A DNA stretch of 64,000 nt from Lichina pygmaea (Eukaryota; Ascomycota; Lichinomycetes; Lichinales; Lichinaceae), in assembly GCA_963422465.1 (NCBI GenBank), contig OY730174.1, positions 310,001-374,000 on the forward strand, written 5' to 3'. Shown piece by piece: positions 20,913 to 31,976 of the stretch. The notes under the pieces were generated by a model. It had not been told where the DNA came from, did not search any database, and worked only from the letters and a program-made list of their open reading frames with translations. The position numbers and the translations under genes are program-made. Position 1 is the stretch's first letter. Each line of letters begins with the position of its first letter.

Positions 20913-22133
20913 GGCTCGAGATACTAGCCTCCGTCAACGCCGAAGCAGTGAATGTGCGTCGGCTAGCGGTGAATCTGCGATCGGACAACCGGCAACGCCA
21001 GACGGTGTCTTGGTCAACTTGCGACAGGGTGGGAGTTGATGGTTGCTCTGCGACGGTGTTTCGGTGGGGCGCAAGTATGGCGCTGGCTCACGGAGGTCCC
21101 TAGGAGGTGACTTTCTCCGGCACTGGAAGAACTGGGGACGATGGTAAGTGAGGTCAATGACCTGCGAGAAGCGTTCGAGTATCGAGATCAATTAATTAAC
21201 GAGGGCGTGGTGGGGCAATTGGGCGTGGCGGGGGAGACTCGAACTGTGGCTGGGAAACAGCTCGAAATCGCGGGGGCTAGCAACGCCGTGGCTGGCGTGG
21301 CTGGGCCGGTTCAACTAGGCGGCACGTATGTACCTCTGTATTTCGTACCGGTACCTCCTTCTGCACTAATGTTTCCCGTACGAAACAAGTACCAGCACAG
21401 ACCAGCTGGCGGCATGGGCGGCAACTCAGTCGGCACTTGAGGGCCGGTCGGAGGCACGAGGATCTATGGGCGAGTACCCACCATCGCTGGATAACTTTTG
21501 TCAACATTCCCATCGCATCCCCTCGAGCGTAGCGGCTGAGCCGTTGATCACTCCAAAGTAATGAGGACTTGATCGTAGTTGCCGATCCAGTACGGAGTAC
21601 ACCTTCAGACTTTTGACTGCCGATCTCATAGGGAAGCGAAATTTGTAAGACGACAAGCGGGAATGAAAGTATGAAGACATGTATATGAACTTTTGAACCC
21701 CAGTTACGGAGTACTTCGGGGTTCAAGAAGCCATCCCCTGTTGTGGGTTGTAACCCTCGGCTTCGACGGATTGTAAAGATCAGAAATGCAGAATGTAGGA
21801 GCTGCGTACTTTACAAACTCCCAAGGTCATATGGACCATGCACTTTGTCATGGTTTCATTCTGGACTGCGAAGTTTCGAAAGTACGCAGCTCCTCTGCAT
21901 GTATCCATAACGAGAAATCCTTTCAGCTCTGCCTGAACTATACCGGTAGATCCTGTACGTCCTGTAGGCTTTCTGCTTGGCTCACGGGAGGACTGCGCAC
22001 TTCCTCCACCCCTCTGAATTTCTGATGCAACAAGTCAAAACCTTGGAGCACGCCCCTTTGCGACGACGCGATTGTTTTCTTAATGGACGGGGTTATCTCC
22101 AGAGTCAGCGGATGCTCGAAGCAGCAAATTGCA
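20913..22133. other. Intergenic region
   Basis: About 1.2 kb between the coiled-coil gene (start at 20912) and the 3' end of the DUF89 gene. It should contain the coiled-coil gene promoter. Apart from the hairpin-forming element at 21786-21900 I see no gene or known site. Confidence 0.5.
21786..21900. repeat. 115-bp terminal-inverted-repeat element (MITE-like)
   Basis: Both ends start ATGCAGA in opposite orientation and share a perfect 15-base inner arm, GGAGCTGCGTACTTT, followed by two mismatches and AAACT; the left arm has five extra bases (ATGTA) after ATGCAGA. The arms enclose about 50 bp. It could form a long hairpin. No target duplication is obvious, so a miniature transposon is likely but not proven. 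Confidence 0.55.
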
Positions 22134-23884
22134 TCATTGACGACCCGATCGCTTGCCATCGTAGAACTGCACCACTGCCCACTTGCCACTCCAAGCCCAC
22201 TTCCGCAACCCCGAAGCGTCGCCTCCCCCGTCCGTTGCCCGTAGCTTCTCATCCAGTCCTAGAGGGAGACCAACGACGACGTCCGCCTTACAAGTCCGGA
22301 GGGCGAGAGAACGGATGTTGGAACCGTGTCCAAGAGGACCGATGGCAGCTGGAAATGGAGTTGTGGGGTCCCACATCACCTTGGAGGACTCGTGTTAGCA
22401 TCGGACCCATGCGTTGGAGGAGTCGCATCTCACATCTCCTGTAAGCTTGCGGTAGTTCAGATCGCCTTTGAATACGACGAGCTCGCTTTCTTTGAGCTCG
22501 TCGAATAACCGTGTGTCCGTCTCCGAAAGTCTCCAGTAGCCGCCTGGAAGGGTCCAAAAGCGGTTGGGCCGAATGATCAGCCTGCCATCGCCATGACATT
22601 GTGACCAGTGCCTGAACAAGAAGCCAAGGTTATCTAATTCTGCCTCGCCGAGGGGCCGAGATTGCGTCTCGGCGTCCGGGAGCTGTTCTGCGGGTGCGCT
22701 GTAGAAAGCCTGCGGGTCTGCTAATGCGTTCAAGAGGGCCGAGAAATCCGCCGGGATGACGTCCGAGACGAACCACGGAATCGACTTGGGATGAAGTACA
22801 ACAGTCGTTGCGAGGCCTGCCGCGAGAAGGTAGCCCGCAAGGATCAAGTCGACGAACAGCTCGAACCCAGCATTGTCCAGAACGATATCCATTCTGCGCT
22901 CTCTGCTGCCACCGATCTTCTGGGCTTTTTTGAGCGTATGGTACGCTGCGTCCAGGTCGTCGACAAGGATATTCTTCTCGGCGTCTTTTCGCGCCTGCGA
23001 GCCTTGAAGCTTCTGAATGTCATTATACGACAGAGATGTCAGGAGCGAGAGGTCTGTAGCGTTTCCCCACAGACAAATCTCAAATATCTCCTTGAAGACG
23101 AGCTTCTCAGTCTCGGTGGCTTCGTCAGAATCTCTCTCGGACTTATTGGAGTGCTCTGGATCGAGTTGATGGACTAGCTCCTTGTATCTGGCGGCCAACT
23201 CCAGTACCGCTGGGCGAGACGACCGAAAGGTCGACATCTTTTGCCGGCCAAAGACGTCGTAGGACTTCCAGCGCTGGGTCAAGGCGAAGATGGAGCTGAT
23301 GCGCCTTATCAAGCCGCCTCAGCGAGGTCCAACGGCAAGCCTCTCTCGATCGACACTCCATACCTGTACATATAGCATTCGCTGTAAAGCCAGGGTACAT
23401 TGAACCATGTTGGTTTTCCCAGCCGTGCGAGCTCAACGTTGTAGGTGTCAATGTCCTCACATCCGTCGTCTGGAATAGGACTTTACCAGTGAGGTCAGGA
23501 GCGTATCATTCTCGCAAGCAGGTATTCCCTTACCTTAATGCTCTGTCATGCTGAAGTTCATACTTGAGCCTGGCCAGCTCGGACACGATGTGCTTGCCCT
23601 CAGCTACGACTTCGTCGTCTGAAGCCCCACTGGTTGCACGATGGACGTCATCTATTGCTCCAGTCTGGACAGCAGGGGCTCAGTGTCTCTTTATTCCAAA
23701 AAGAGAACATGTTGGCCCACAAGAATGACTGGCCACCGATCCCGAGCGGACACGTATGCAAAAGACGTCTTGTCGGAGGTATGATATGGCGCTGCAGCTG
23801 CCAATTAGCTCTGGAAGCTACAGAAGGGTCACAAGAAGGGGACTGACGAGTCTTCGGATCATGCTCCATTGCGACTTTCGACAT
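22134..23884 (-). CDS. DUF89/ARMT1-type damage-control phosphatase
   Basis: Six exons: 23884-23848, 23797-23721, 23664-23534, 23480-23364, 23304-22434, 22379-22134; the sum is 493 codons including stop (492 aa), in frame throughout. The family (human ARMT1, yeast YMR027W) is metal-dependent and hydrolyses damaged sugar phosphates; a carboxyl methyltransferase activity has also been claimed. Visible landmarks are DKTSFAYVSARDRWPVIL at the N-terminus, the ELARLKYELQHDR helix, DDGCEDIDTYN, WLYSECYMYRRI, the subfamily Asp/Asn metal site MDIVLDNAGFELFVDLILA, the segment HPKSIPWFVSDV, and KGDLNYRKLTGD joined to a final exon with MWDPTTPF. The length fits the family. The first exons are very short, so the 5' part is the weaker part of the model. 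Divergent from the MUG113-like gene. Confidence 0.88.
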
Positions 23885-24265
23885 TGATGGTCGGCACTCA
23901 AGAGGTCGGATTGTAGCTCATGCAACCCCGGAAATCGTCAAACGTTGAATGAAGATCCACGCATGCGGCGCAGCTCAGGGGCTCGGGCCGGGCCTCGCGT
24001 GAGCCCCATCCCCACCGAGCCGACTTCCCAGCCACAGGATTACGATGCACAGACACGACACGCAGGCAACCATCTGGCAGGTGGCGAATGCGGCTGTCGT
24101 GGCAAGCATGGCATTCCATCTTAGTCCGGGACACCGACCAGATGATGATGATTGCTCATCTATTGGCATCGCTGGAGAGTTGCCAAAGACTGTCAGAGCT
24201 ACCTTGATCGGCCGCAAGGACCCTGGTGATTTTCCCATCTGAGCGACCTGTGCCGAGCAGCTCCA
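23885..24265. promoter_or_regulatory. Shared spacer of the DUF89 and MUG113-like genes
   Basis: A 381-bp gap between two divergently transcribed start codons, so it should carry both promoters. No TATA-like box or factor site stands out. Confidence 0.45.
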
Positions 24266-25744
24266 ATGTCATACATAGCGAACACTCCCGAGGTCCTCAT
24301 AGCGCGCTCGGATTCCAGAGATCCTTCGACGACATGCAGAGGAATCACCGGCGACGGTCGGCCTTGCCGAAGGGGCATAGCAGGCTCGTCGCGATCACGT
24401 CAGTCCGTGAGGATCGCTGTACCAGCCCCTGATATGAACGAGCTGGACGCCGCGGCCGCTTTCTGCTGGCAGCACAAGGCTCAAGCAGTGCACATCGAGA
24501 GCCGTGCCTCTCATACCACGGCGCAAAGACAAGTCAACATAGAGCAGCGAACAAGCATCGACACCCTGGCCGACAGACTCGGAATCCTGAGCGTCGACGA
24601 GACTCCGAGCAAGCCTCGAAAGGAGAAGCCCCGCCGATCGCTGCCAAAGATCTCCAGAGAGCCCTTGACTCCTGCTATCGGGGATCGGCCAGCGCCGAGG
24701 CTGCACACGAAGCGGAATTCCGATAGGAAGCCCAGACGGGGCAGAGGTGGCGGGCTCTTAACGCTTCTCTGTTGCATATCTTCGGAACGTGAGCTGGATG
24801 AGGCTCCTGTCCGGCCCAGGAAGCATGGAGCACAAGGCCATCCCAGCGCAAAGCCGGCTGATCATGGAAGGGTCATACCCCCTCGGCCCGAGGAACGACC
24901 GACTAGGCAGGGCGAGACGGGATCACATCCCTCGACGAGGACGCAAGCGCCACAAGAAGAACGACCAGTGTCCCATCGGCCAAAGCCCGCCAGAGACCCA
25001 CCTTCACAGACGCAGCGGTTTCTGTCTCTGATTCCCCTGCGCTTATCGCCGCAGATAACATCTCTTCTCCTCGCGGAGTTGGACAAGCCGTTCCCGGACC
25101 TGGATGAAGAAGGCTACATCTACATCTTCTGTCTCACGGAGCAGCGTGCCGCTGCAGACGCCGACTCCGTCGCGGAGGCGGCTTCCACCGTCCTCGACTC
25201 GCGAGAGCAAGCTCGAGGGCCGGGCCGCAGGAAATCCGGCACCGACGACGCGCTCCGAGATCTTGCCGTCGACAACCGCCGTCTCGACCGGACGAGCGCA
25301 GCCGCCGACAGATCCATCCTGCTCAAGATCGGCCGCGCGTCGAACGTCCACCGCAGAATGACCGAATGGACACGACAATGCGGCTACGAGCCTTTGCTGC
25401 TGCGCTTCTACCCTAATTTCCGCGGCACGTCGCCGTTGCCGTCGCCCTTACCATCTCCCCTACCGTCGCCCAGTGTCGTCGTCGTCGGCGGCGATGGCGC
25501 CAGCGGACGAGGTCCGTCCGCCGACCGACCATCACGCGCCTCTCCTGCTCCGCGCAAGGTCAAACATGTCCGGCGCGTCGAGCGGCTGATACACATTGAG
25601 CTGTCGGCGAACAACGTCAAGTCGGCATGCGCCGCCTGCGGACGTACGCACCGCGAATGGTTCTCAGTCGAGCCGTCCCGCGACGGGCTCAGGGACGTGC
25701 ATGACACGGTGCAGCGATGGGTCCGATGGGCGGAAACCGCATAA
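24266..25744 (+). CDS. MUG113/T5orf172-type GIY-YIG domain protein
   Basis: Intronless, 492 residues. The C-terminal part (about residues 275-485) is the DUF1766/T5orf172 domain, a GIY-YIG nuclease-like fold also found in S. pombe meiotically upregulated Mug113 and in phage T5. Seen: GYIYIFCLTEQ (the YIY strand), then after a low-complexity insert LLKIGRASNVHRRMTEWTRQ with the conserved arginine, LLLRFYPN, KHVRRVERLIHIEL with the presumed catalytic glutamate, and a CAACGRTHREWFSV strand. The N-terminal half is basic and disordered (RPRKHG, RPEERPTRQ) apart from a cysteine-bearing TTCRGITGDGRPCRRGI motif and a CWQH pair, which suggest a small zinc-binding element. Biochemical role in fungi is unknown to me; nuclease activity is inference from the fold. 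Confidence 0.85.
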   Translation: MSYIANTPEVLIARSDSRDPSTTCRGITGDGRPCRRGIAGSSRSRQSVRIAVPAPDMNELDAAAAFCWQHKAQAVHIESRASHTTAQRQVNIEQRTSIDTLADRLGILSVDETPSKPRKEKPRRSLPKISREPLTPAIGDRPAPRLHTKRNSDRKPRRGRGGGLLTLLCCISSERELDEAPVRPRKHGAQGHPSAKPADHGRVIPPRPEERPTRQGETGSHPSTRTQAPQEERPVSHRPKPARDPPSQTQRFLSLIPLRLSPQITSLLLAELDKPFPDLDEEGYIYIFCLTEQRAAADADSVAEAASTVLDSREQARGPGRRKSGTDDALRDLAVDNRRLDRTSAAADRSILLKIGRASNVHRRMTEWTRQCGYEPLLLRFYPNFRGTSPLPSPLPSPLPSPSVVVVGGDGASGRGPSADRPSRASPAPRKVKHVRRVERLIHIELSANNVKSACAACGRTHREWFSVEPSRDGLRDVHDTVQRWVRWAETA

Positions 25745-26607
25745 CTTGACAAACCCCTCACGATAGACAGACGAAGCCCAGCGTGCTCAGCAAGGCGAGC
25801 AAGGGGTGTGTATACGAGCCCAGCACGCGCAGCAAGGTGAGCAGGCGCTGTGTAGACGAGCCCAGCCTAGCCCAGCCCCGACTTGCCAGCAAAGAAGGGT
25901 AATCGGGTGTGTATGTGTGACTACAATGATGTCAACGAACGGACGAACGAACATTCCACAGCTCCTCATCCTTCTTTCTTCCTCCTTCCTCTTCCTCTCC
26001 ATCTTCCTCTTCCTCTTCCCGCATCTTCTTCTCCCCGGAGAAAAGGATCGCTCAAACGACGACAACCAAGGAGTCGAACTACAACCAAGGAGTCAAACGG
26101 CAGCCACCGAGTCAAACGACGACGACCATGATATCAAACACAAGTCAATGAACCCTTTTGCAATGTAGATTCTCGCACCAAAGCATATCGTCATGTAGGA
26201 ATTTGTGCCTATACAGTGCTTGCTTAAAACTGTTGCGACTACTCTTCGAGTTTTCAATGGAGAAGGGGCTGTGGAGGCAGGGATATTTTTTTCTTCAAAA
26301 GAAAAAGGGGAGGGGGGGGGGGGGGGGGGGAAGAAAGGATTTCAATTTGCCCCCATCACCTGCTTGTTCACCCTCTTTGCCTGAACGCAAGCAAATGTTA
26401 TAAATGTTGGAAAACAAGGTAGAAGGGAGGACGGAGAATCGAGTCATGACATGGGTAGAAAGATAGAAAGAAAGATAGAAAGGAGGGAGGAGAGGCATCC
26501 CAGGGACCCATTCATTCTTCATGGAACATCATACTGTAGGCCATGTCACGCCCACGGCTCTTTCCAGCGACGATGACACGTTTGAGACGATCATTTGCTG
26601 TCTGCAG
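25745..26607. other. Intergenic region with low-complexity sequence
   Basis: Contains an imperfect two-copy repeat at about 25776-25866 (unit roughly ACGAGCCCAGC...CAGCAAGGYGAGCA), a TTCC-rich stretch at 25970-26040, and a G19 tract at 26312-26330. It is the common 3' flank of two converging genes. No gene seen. Confidence 0.5.
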
Positions 26608-27621
26608 CTATACCGGTCGTTCGACGGACGTAGCCGTGGGTTCAAAGGCTTGTGGCCTGTAGTGGTCTCTGCTTGACCGATCAGCCCTGCTTCCCGGTCT
26701 TGGGTCGTACTCGGCGCCGATGCCGTTATCGCCGCGCCCATCTTCCTGGTCGTAATTGTTTCCAACGCCGTTTTCAGCTGGCGCAGTGTCATGTACCACC
26801 GCATCTACCACCGGTTTTTCCACCGCTCCGTCGTAGTCGTAGCCGGTGCCGTCTTTCACCGCCACAGCGCCCATTGCCTCCTGTAGACCTGCGTTGCGCT
26901 CCTGGTCTCCGTTGTTGGTGCTGCGCAGCCTGTCCAGATAGACATCCTCGACGGCTTTGGGCGGCTCAGGTTCCTGCACTGGCATCCTGGACGAAAGAAC
27001 GGGACGCGACTCTGCGGAAGCGTTGCGCCCGACCAAGGTCATGCGGTAGGTGAAGCGCCAGAGAGCGTATGCGCCAACTACCCAGATCCAGACGAAGAGC
27101 GCGGTAAAGAAGGTGACAAACAGCGTCGGGACCAGAATTAACAGGGCCGCTCCGATCCAGAAGGCCGCAAAGAGCACCGCCGTGGCGGCAACCCCCACGA
27201 GAGTTATGACGCTAAAAGAAAAGAAAAGTAGCAAGGGCAGGGCCGACAAGGCGAGCTGTGTCGCCAAGAAGCTCTGGAGATGACGGTCAGCGGAATCGTG
27301 CCCAGGTTTTGGCGGGCGCCGAGATGTACGACATACAGCGAGAAGAGGCTGTCTCGAGGCAAACGCGTTGGTAGTTCTGGCGAGCTCCCGTCGGGACTCG
27401 GGAGGGATGATCTTGTCTACGAGCTGTTGAATCCTGCCCATGAAGCTCGAGGCCCTTCCTCTGCCTTCCTTGGCCACACGGGCGGTCACCTCGTGGGCCT
27501 TGTCTAGACCATCTCTGGTCAACTGGCTGGCCGTTTCGTAGGCCTTGTCCTTCGTTTCACGGGCCTTCTCCCGGGTCTCCAAGGCCCTCTCTCTCGTCTC
27601 ATGAGAGATTGCGGGCGTCAT
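26608..27621 (-). CDS. LDO/promethin-like lipid droplet protein
   Basis: Two exons, 27621-27337 and 27273-26608, give 316 residues. The N-terminus is a charged amphipathic helix region with repeats (ETRERALETREKARETKDKA), then a long hydrophobic block (about residues 98-170: ALPLLLFFSFSVITLVGVAA, ALLILVPTLFVTFFTALFVW) that would form membrane hairpins, then an acidic, Gly/Asp-rich tail. This is the layout of LDO/promethin proteins, which act with seipin at endoplasmic reticulum-lipid droplet sites. The 63-bp intron has GTATGT, a CTGAC branch and CAG, but it is a multiple of three with no stop, so retaining it would add 21 residues just before the hairpin. Family assignment is by architecture, not by a signature motif. 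Confidence 0.7.
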   Translation of the reverse strand: MTPAISHETRERALETREKARETKDKAYETASQLTRDGLDKAHEVTARVAKEGRGRASSFMGRIQQLVDKIIPPESRRELARTTNAFASRQPLLAVCRTSRRPPKPGHDSADRHLQSFLATQLALSALPLLLFFSFSVITLVGVAATAVLFAAFWIGAALLILVPTLFVTFFTALFVWIWVVGAYALWRFTYRMTLVGRNASAESRPVLSSRMPVQEPEPPKAVEDVYLDRLRSTNNGDQERNAGLQEAMGAVAVKDGTGYDYDGAVEKPVVDAVVHDTAPAENGVGNNYDQEDGRGDNGIGAEYDPRPGSRADRSSRDHYRPQAFEPTATSVERPV

Positions 27622-28331
27622 TGTGCACGCTGAGAGTGGCGGCGAGTTTCAAGTGGCGAGCGACGTTCAGTTTAAACGAAGAGGAAGAGACGGAGGAAAT
27701 GGCCAGCTAGGTAGTCGACGGTGGTAGGGTCAGGTATTGGAAGAGGTAATCAAGCGGGAGGGCAGAAAGACTTGATTCTGGGAACAGCTCCCACGCGTTA
27801 GCGCCAAGGCACGGATGACGTAGGAAAAGCAACGGAGCGACAGAAGTCTGTCGGTTGACGGTGTATGATTTATGAAAATCAATGCCAGACAGAACGGGAG
27901 AGATTGGCAGACTTTTGTCGCTCTTCTTCCTCAAACGGCACGATCTAACATGTGAAGGACCAGAGTACGGACTTACATACTCGGGACACATTCATACGTC
28001 ACATGACGTGGGTCTTGTGGCAGCGTGGAAGCCTTATCGAGGTAAACAACACTCGATAGTGAACCTGGACCCTATAGCGCTGTTGCAGCACCAATGTACA
28101 GAGACAAGAGGAACAACAGAAGAGAACTGTGGCAGGAGTGAGGAAGGGGCGACGGTTGAGGTGTACTACACGCAAGCGGGCATCGTCGCCACCAGAGAAG
28201 AGGGCCAGTGAAGAACCATGAACGCAGATCTGAGATGAGGCTCGGCTTCCTGAAGATGAAAGACATGTCCCGTCACGCTCCATACACTCCCAGTGGAAAA
28301 AGAAGTCAACGTGCTCCGGGTTCGAATTCCA
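27622..28331. other. Intergenic region
   Basis: Between the start of the LDO-like gene and the 3' end of the E2 gene, both on the minus strand. It must contain the LDO-like gene promoter. No further gene or repeat noted. Confidence 0.45.
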
Positions 28332-29214
28332 TCACGGTTCTCCGAGCAACCTGGCCGTGATGTCGCCCATGTAAGCCTCTTCGAGCTCGTAGTCCTCACC
28401 TTCATTCTTATCGATACCGACGAACTTGAAGGCCGCAACGACGCGGTCGACATCGAAGCCCATGTTCACGAATCGGTCGATGAGATCCTTGTTGTAGCCC
28501 TCGTAGCTGTCATCGCGGATTCAACACGGTCAGCGTCGTAAATCCCAGAGACTCCGCGGGTGAATGCTCTGCCCGAGAATGGACTTACGCGGCGAGTCGC
28601 TCTCGCTCCTCCTCCTCTTTCGACTTCTGCCGCACCTGCTTGAGCGTCTCTCTGGTCGCTCCACCGCTGCTCTCGCCCACTTCGACCCTGGGAGCACCTG
28701 CGAACCGGACAGCCCATTCTCTCGCGACGCGCTCGAATTCCTTGGGGTTTTGCATCAGCATACGAGCCACCTCGGCATCCTGTGGGTCTTTGGGCTCCGG
28801 GGTGCTCAGGAGCGACTGTAGCGATAAGAGGGCCGACTTAATGGTCAGCACCGGCGACCAGGCCGACGATAGGGTATCGAGACAGATGGCGCCCTACGAC
28901 GGTCAGCAGATCTCCTCTCAAAGAGTCATCTCCCGATTGTGGCTCCCGCTTACGGTTTGGCTGCTGACGTTCGGATGCCATAACCGTGTGTCGAACTTCA
29001 TGACCGGAGGCCGAAACGGATACTCGTTGGGGATCTTGATGTCAACGACGAAATTGCCACCCTCGTACGGAGTGCCTGGTGGGCCCTTGAAACGACCTTT
29101 CAGATGCGTAAGGTCGTCGCTGGCGCCCACAGGCTCCGCCACGATCCTTGAAGAGGTGTCCGAGTGGATATCTGCAATCTCCTTGGCCACTCGGCGCGCA
29201 CGATTCGTGGACAT
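28332..29214 (-). CDS. UBC1: Ubiquitin-conjugating enzyme E2 with UBA domain (Ubc1/UBE2K type)
   Basis: Three exons, 29214-28954, 28893-28589 and 28506-28332, in frame, 246 residues. The UBC fold covers residues 1-155: FKGPPGTPYEGGNFVVDIKI, PNEYPFRPPVMKF, the HPN motif in LWHPNVSSQ, and the catalytic cysteine in GAICLDTLSSAWSP immediately after the first intron. A charged linker follows, and the last 50 residues form a UBA domain (YNKDLIDRFVNMGFDVDRVV ... LLGEP). E2 plus C-terminal UBA is the mark of Ubc1/UBE2K, which builds K48 chains for proteasomal degradation, including with the APC/C in yeast. It is divergent from the proteasome subunit RPT2. Confidence 0.94.
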
Positions 29215-29996
29215 CTTGAGTGCCTCGGACGAGGATTTATGTGATAGAAAGTATCAGGGTGAGACTTCGTCGGAAGTGGCAGAGCCTTATGGAATATTGT
29301 CGCCGGTGATGCTGGATGGAGGCCGAGGGGTAGGCAATCGAGGTACAGGTCTATCTAAAAGTGGCCTCTTATCGTGCTTTGCGCACACGGATAGATGAGA
29401 GAACGTAAGCAAAGATGCCCGGTAAGCAGCAGCAGCCAGCACTCTGGAAGCGACGACCACATCAATCGTCATACAGCTTCGTTGGCCGCTCCGTTGGCTT
29501 TAAGCCATGAGGTGCTTGAGTCAGACTGGCTCGGAACTTACCGGTGCGAGAGGGAAGCTGCGTCTCGAGGATGCTCCGTTTGCTCGAAGCTGGGATCTCT
29601 CTAGGGTTGAGTCGATGGTAATATCCCAGACCTCGAGCCAAGTGTGTTCAGTGCAGAACTTGCATGAGGGGGAATAGGAGGCAGTCTCCTTGGATACAGC
29701 GGCTTTTAGATTTGCTGGCCTGCCACTCAGGAGTCGGGCACCGCATGACAGCCCCGTCGAGTAGAGATGCCTGATCGTCACGTGATGAGGCTCCGATGAC
29801 CGAGCCGCATATTAGTCATGCGTTCGATGTGGTACGTACAGTACGTACCGGCCGACGTTACGACATCACGTTCCAAGCTCCAAGCGACAGAGCTGACCTT
29901 CCGTGTCTACTACATTTTTCTTCGTCCTCACTCACCCGACCACTCGCCCTCAGTTGATACGTCTTCTCTACAGCGTGGAAGGAAAAAAATTTGAAG
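29215..29996. promoter_or_regulatory. Bidirectional spacer between UBC1 and RPT2
   Basis: 782 bp between the start codons of two ubiquitin-proteasome genes. I looked for the yeast proteasome element GGTGGCAAA and found no exact match; AAGTGGCAGAG near 29275 is only a weak partial. The RPT2 side carries a TACGTACAG/TACGTACCGG block near 29834-29850. Confidence 0.45.
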
Positions 29997-31710
29997 ATGG
30001 TATGGTCCACATCCGTAGGTCGCTCTCAATGTCCGCTGACGCTGGCTTTACAGGGCTCGCAGAATTCCAGCATGGGAGGACCTCCATCAGGAGGCGACGG
30101 CGATGACAAGAAGGACCAAAAGGTATGAGAGGGCTGCTTCAAAGCCATTCGGACCGAGCCTGAATGTTGGCACCGGCTTCGTGGCTGATCTCGGCTGTTT
30201 GCTCCGTGGCAGAAGAAGCCCAAGTACGAACCGCCTCCGAGACCGACAACGCGTGTGGGCAGGAAGAAGCGCCGTGCCACCGGACCAAACGCTTCGGCGA
30301 AGCTGCCGCCAGTCGCTCCAAACTCTCGATGCAAACTGAAGTACTTACGCATGCAACGGCTGAATGATCACCTGCTGCTGGAAGAGGAATATGTCGAGAA
30401 CCAAGAACGACTTCGGAAAGCAGATGCCGCCAGCAGCAGCGCGCCTTCGTCGGGCGCAGGCGAAGGCGACATCCTCGACCGGAACGCGGACGAGAGAGGA
30501 CGGGTCGACGACATGCGGGGAAGCCCGATGGGTGTCGGCAACCTCGAGGAGATGATCGACGACGATCACGCCATCGTATCCAGCGCCACCGGTCCCGAAT
30601 ACTACGTCTCGATCATGTCCTTCGTCGACAAGGATCTCCTGGAGCCGGGCGCGAGCGTGCTTCTGCATCACAAGTCCGTGTCGGTCGTTGGCGTCCTGAC
30701 CGACGACACCGATCCGTTGGTGTCGGTGATGAAGCTGGACAAGGCCCCGACCGAGTCGTATGCCGACATCGGCGGGCTCGAGCAGCAGATTCAGGAGGTG
30801 AGGGAAGCGGTGGAGCTTCCGCTGCTACACCCCGAGCTGTACGAGGAGATGGGCGTCAAGCCTCCAAAGGGCGTGATTCTCTACGGCGCACCGGGCACGG
30901 GCAAGACCCTGCTCGCAAAAGCCGTGGCCAACCAGACCAGCGCGACCTTCCTTCGCATCGTCGGCAGCGAGCTGATCCAGAAGTACCTGGGCGACGGCCC
31001 TCGGCTGGTCCGGCAGATATTCCAGGTGAGACCGACCGTGACGGCGGAATACCACTCCCCAGGCTACGAAGCTGACCCGTCAAGGTCGCTGCCGAGCACT
31101 CACCGTCCATCGTCTTCATCGACGAGATTGACGCCATCGGAACGAAACGATACGAGTCGACATCCGGCGGCGAGCGTGAGATTCAGCGGACCATGCTCGA
31201 GTTGCTCAACCAGCTCGACGGCTTCGACGATCGAGGAGACGTCAAGGTGATCATGGCGACGAACAAGATCGAGACGCTGGACCCGGCCTTGATCAGACCG
31301 GGGCGTATCGACCGGAAGATTCTCTTCGAGAACCCAGACCGTGAGTCGCTCATCTCGATCCTTGTGCCAGTCTCTCCGTGCAGACACTCCCGCTCGACCC
31401 CTTCTTGCGCCCTCGCTCCCCGTCCCAACCCACGGACCGCTAAGATTGCCGAAACGCAGAAAACACCAAGCGCAAGATCTTTGGCCTGCACACGTCCAAG
31501 ATGTCGCTGAGCAACGACGTCGACCTGGATGAGTTCATCACGCAGAAGGACGACCTGTCGGGCGCCGACATCAAGGCCATCTGCACCGAGGCCGGCCTCA
31601 TGGCGCTCCGCGAACGCCGCATGCGCGTGCAGATGTCCGACTTCCGGACCGCGCGCGAGCGGGTCATGAAGACAAAGACCGAGGGCGAACCCGAGGGATT
31701 GTACTTATAG
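29997..31710 (+). CDS. RPT2: 26S proteasome regulatory ATPase subunit Rpt2
   Basis: Five coding exons: 29997-29999, 30054-30122, 30213-31025, 31085-31340, 31460-31710, in frame, 463 residues. Rpt2 is one of six AAA ATPases in the 19S base that unfold substrates and open the 20S gate. Visible: N-terminal coiled coil ([19 protein letters not shown]), the OB-fold region ending [15 protein letters not shown], Walker A GAPGTGKT, Walker [15 protein letters not shown], the arginine-finger segment [15 protein letters not shown], and the C-terminal EGLYL, a HbYX-like gate-opening tail. The first exon is only the ATG; splicing places Gly at position 2 (MGSQNSS), matching the known N-myristoylation of Rpt2. 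The family is close to human PSMC1 and the length is slightly above it. Confidence 0.96.
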
Positions 31711-31925
31711 TTAGTTCCCAATCAGGTGTTAGGTTCTTGCTCTCTAGTCCTAGCTCTAGAGGCTCTTATCTTCTTCATTCGAGCATTCCCTACCCACCTA
31801 TCAATCTCTCCGTCTGAATTTTTGACCGCCTGATATCGATTTCGACGCAAGCATCTGGGTATATCTTCGGCACTTTACATTCACAGATCCATATTCCCTC
31901 CCTCTCTGCCATTGTCCCCCCCACC

Positions 31926-31976
<51 letters not shown>

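Noticed and set aside
28310-28335. GGGTTCGAATTCC, resembling a tRNA B box
   Set aside because: No A box, acceptor stem or anticodon arm can be placed; it lies at the 3' end of the E2 gene.
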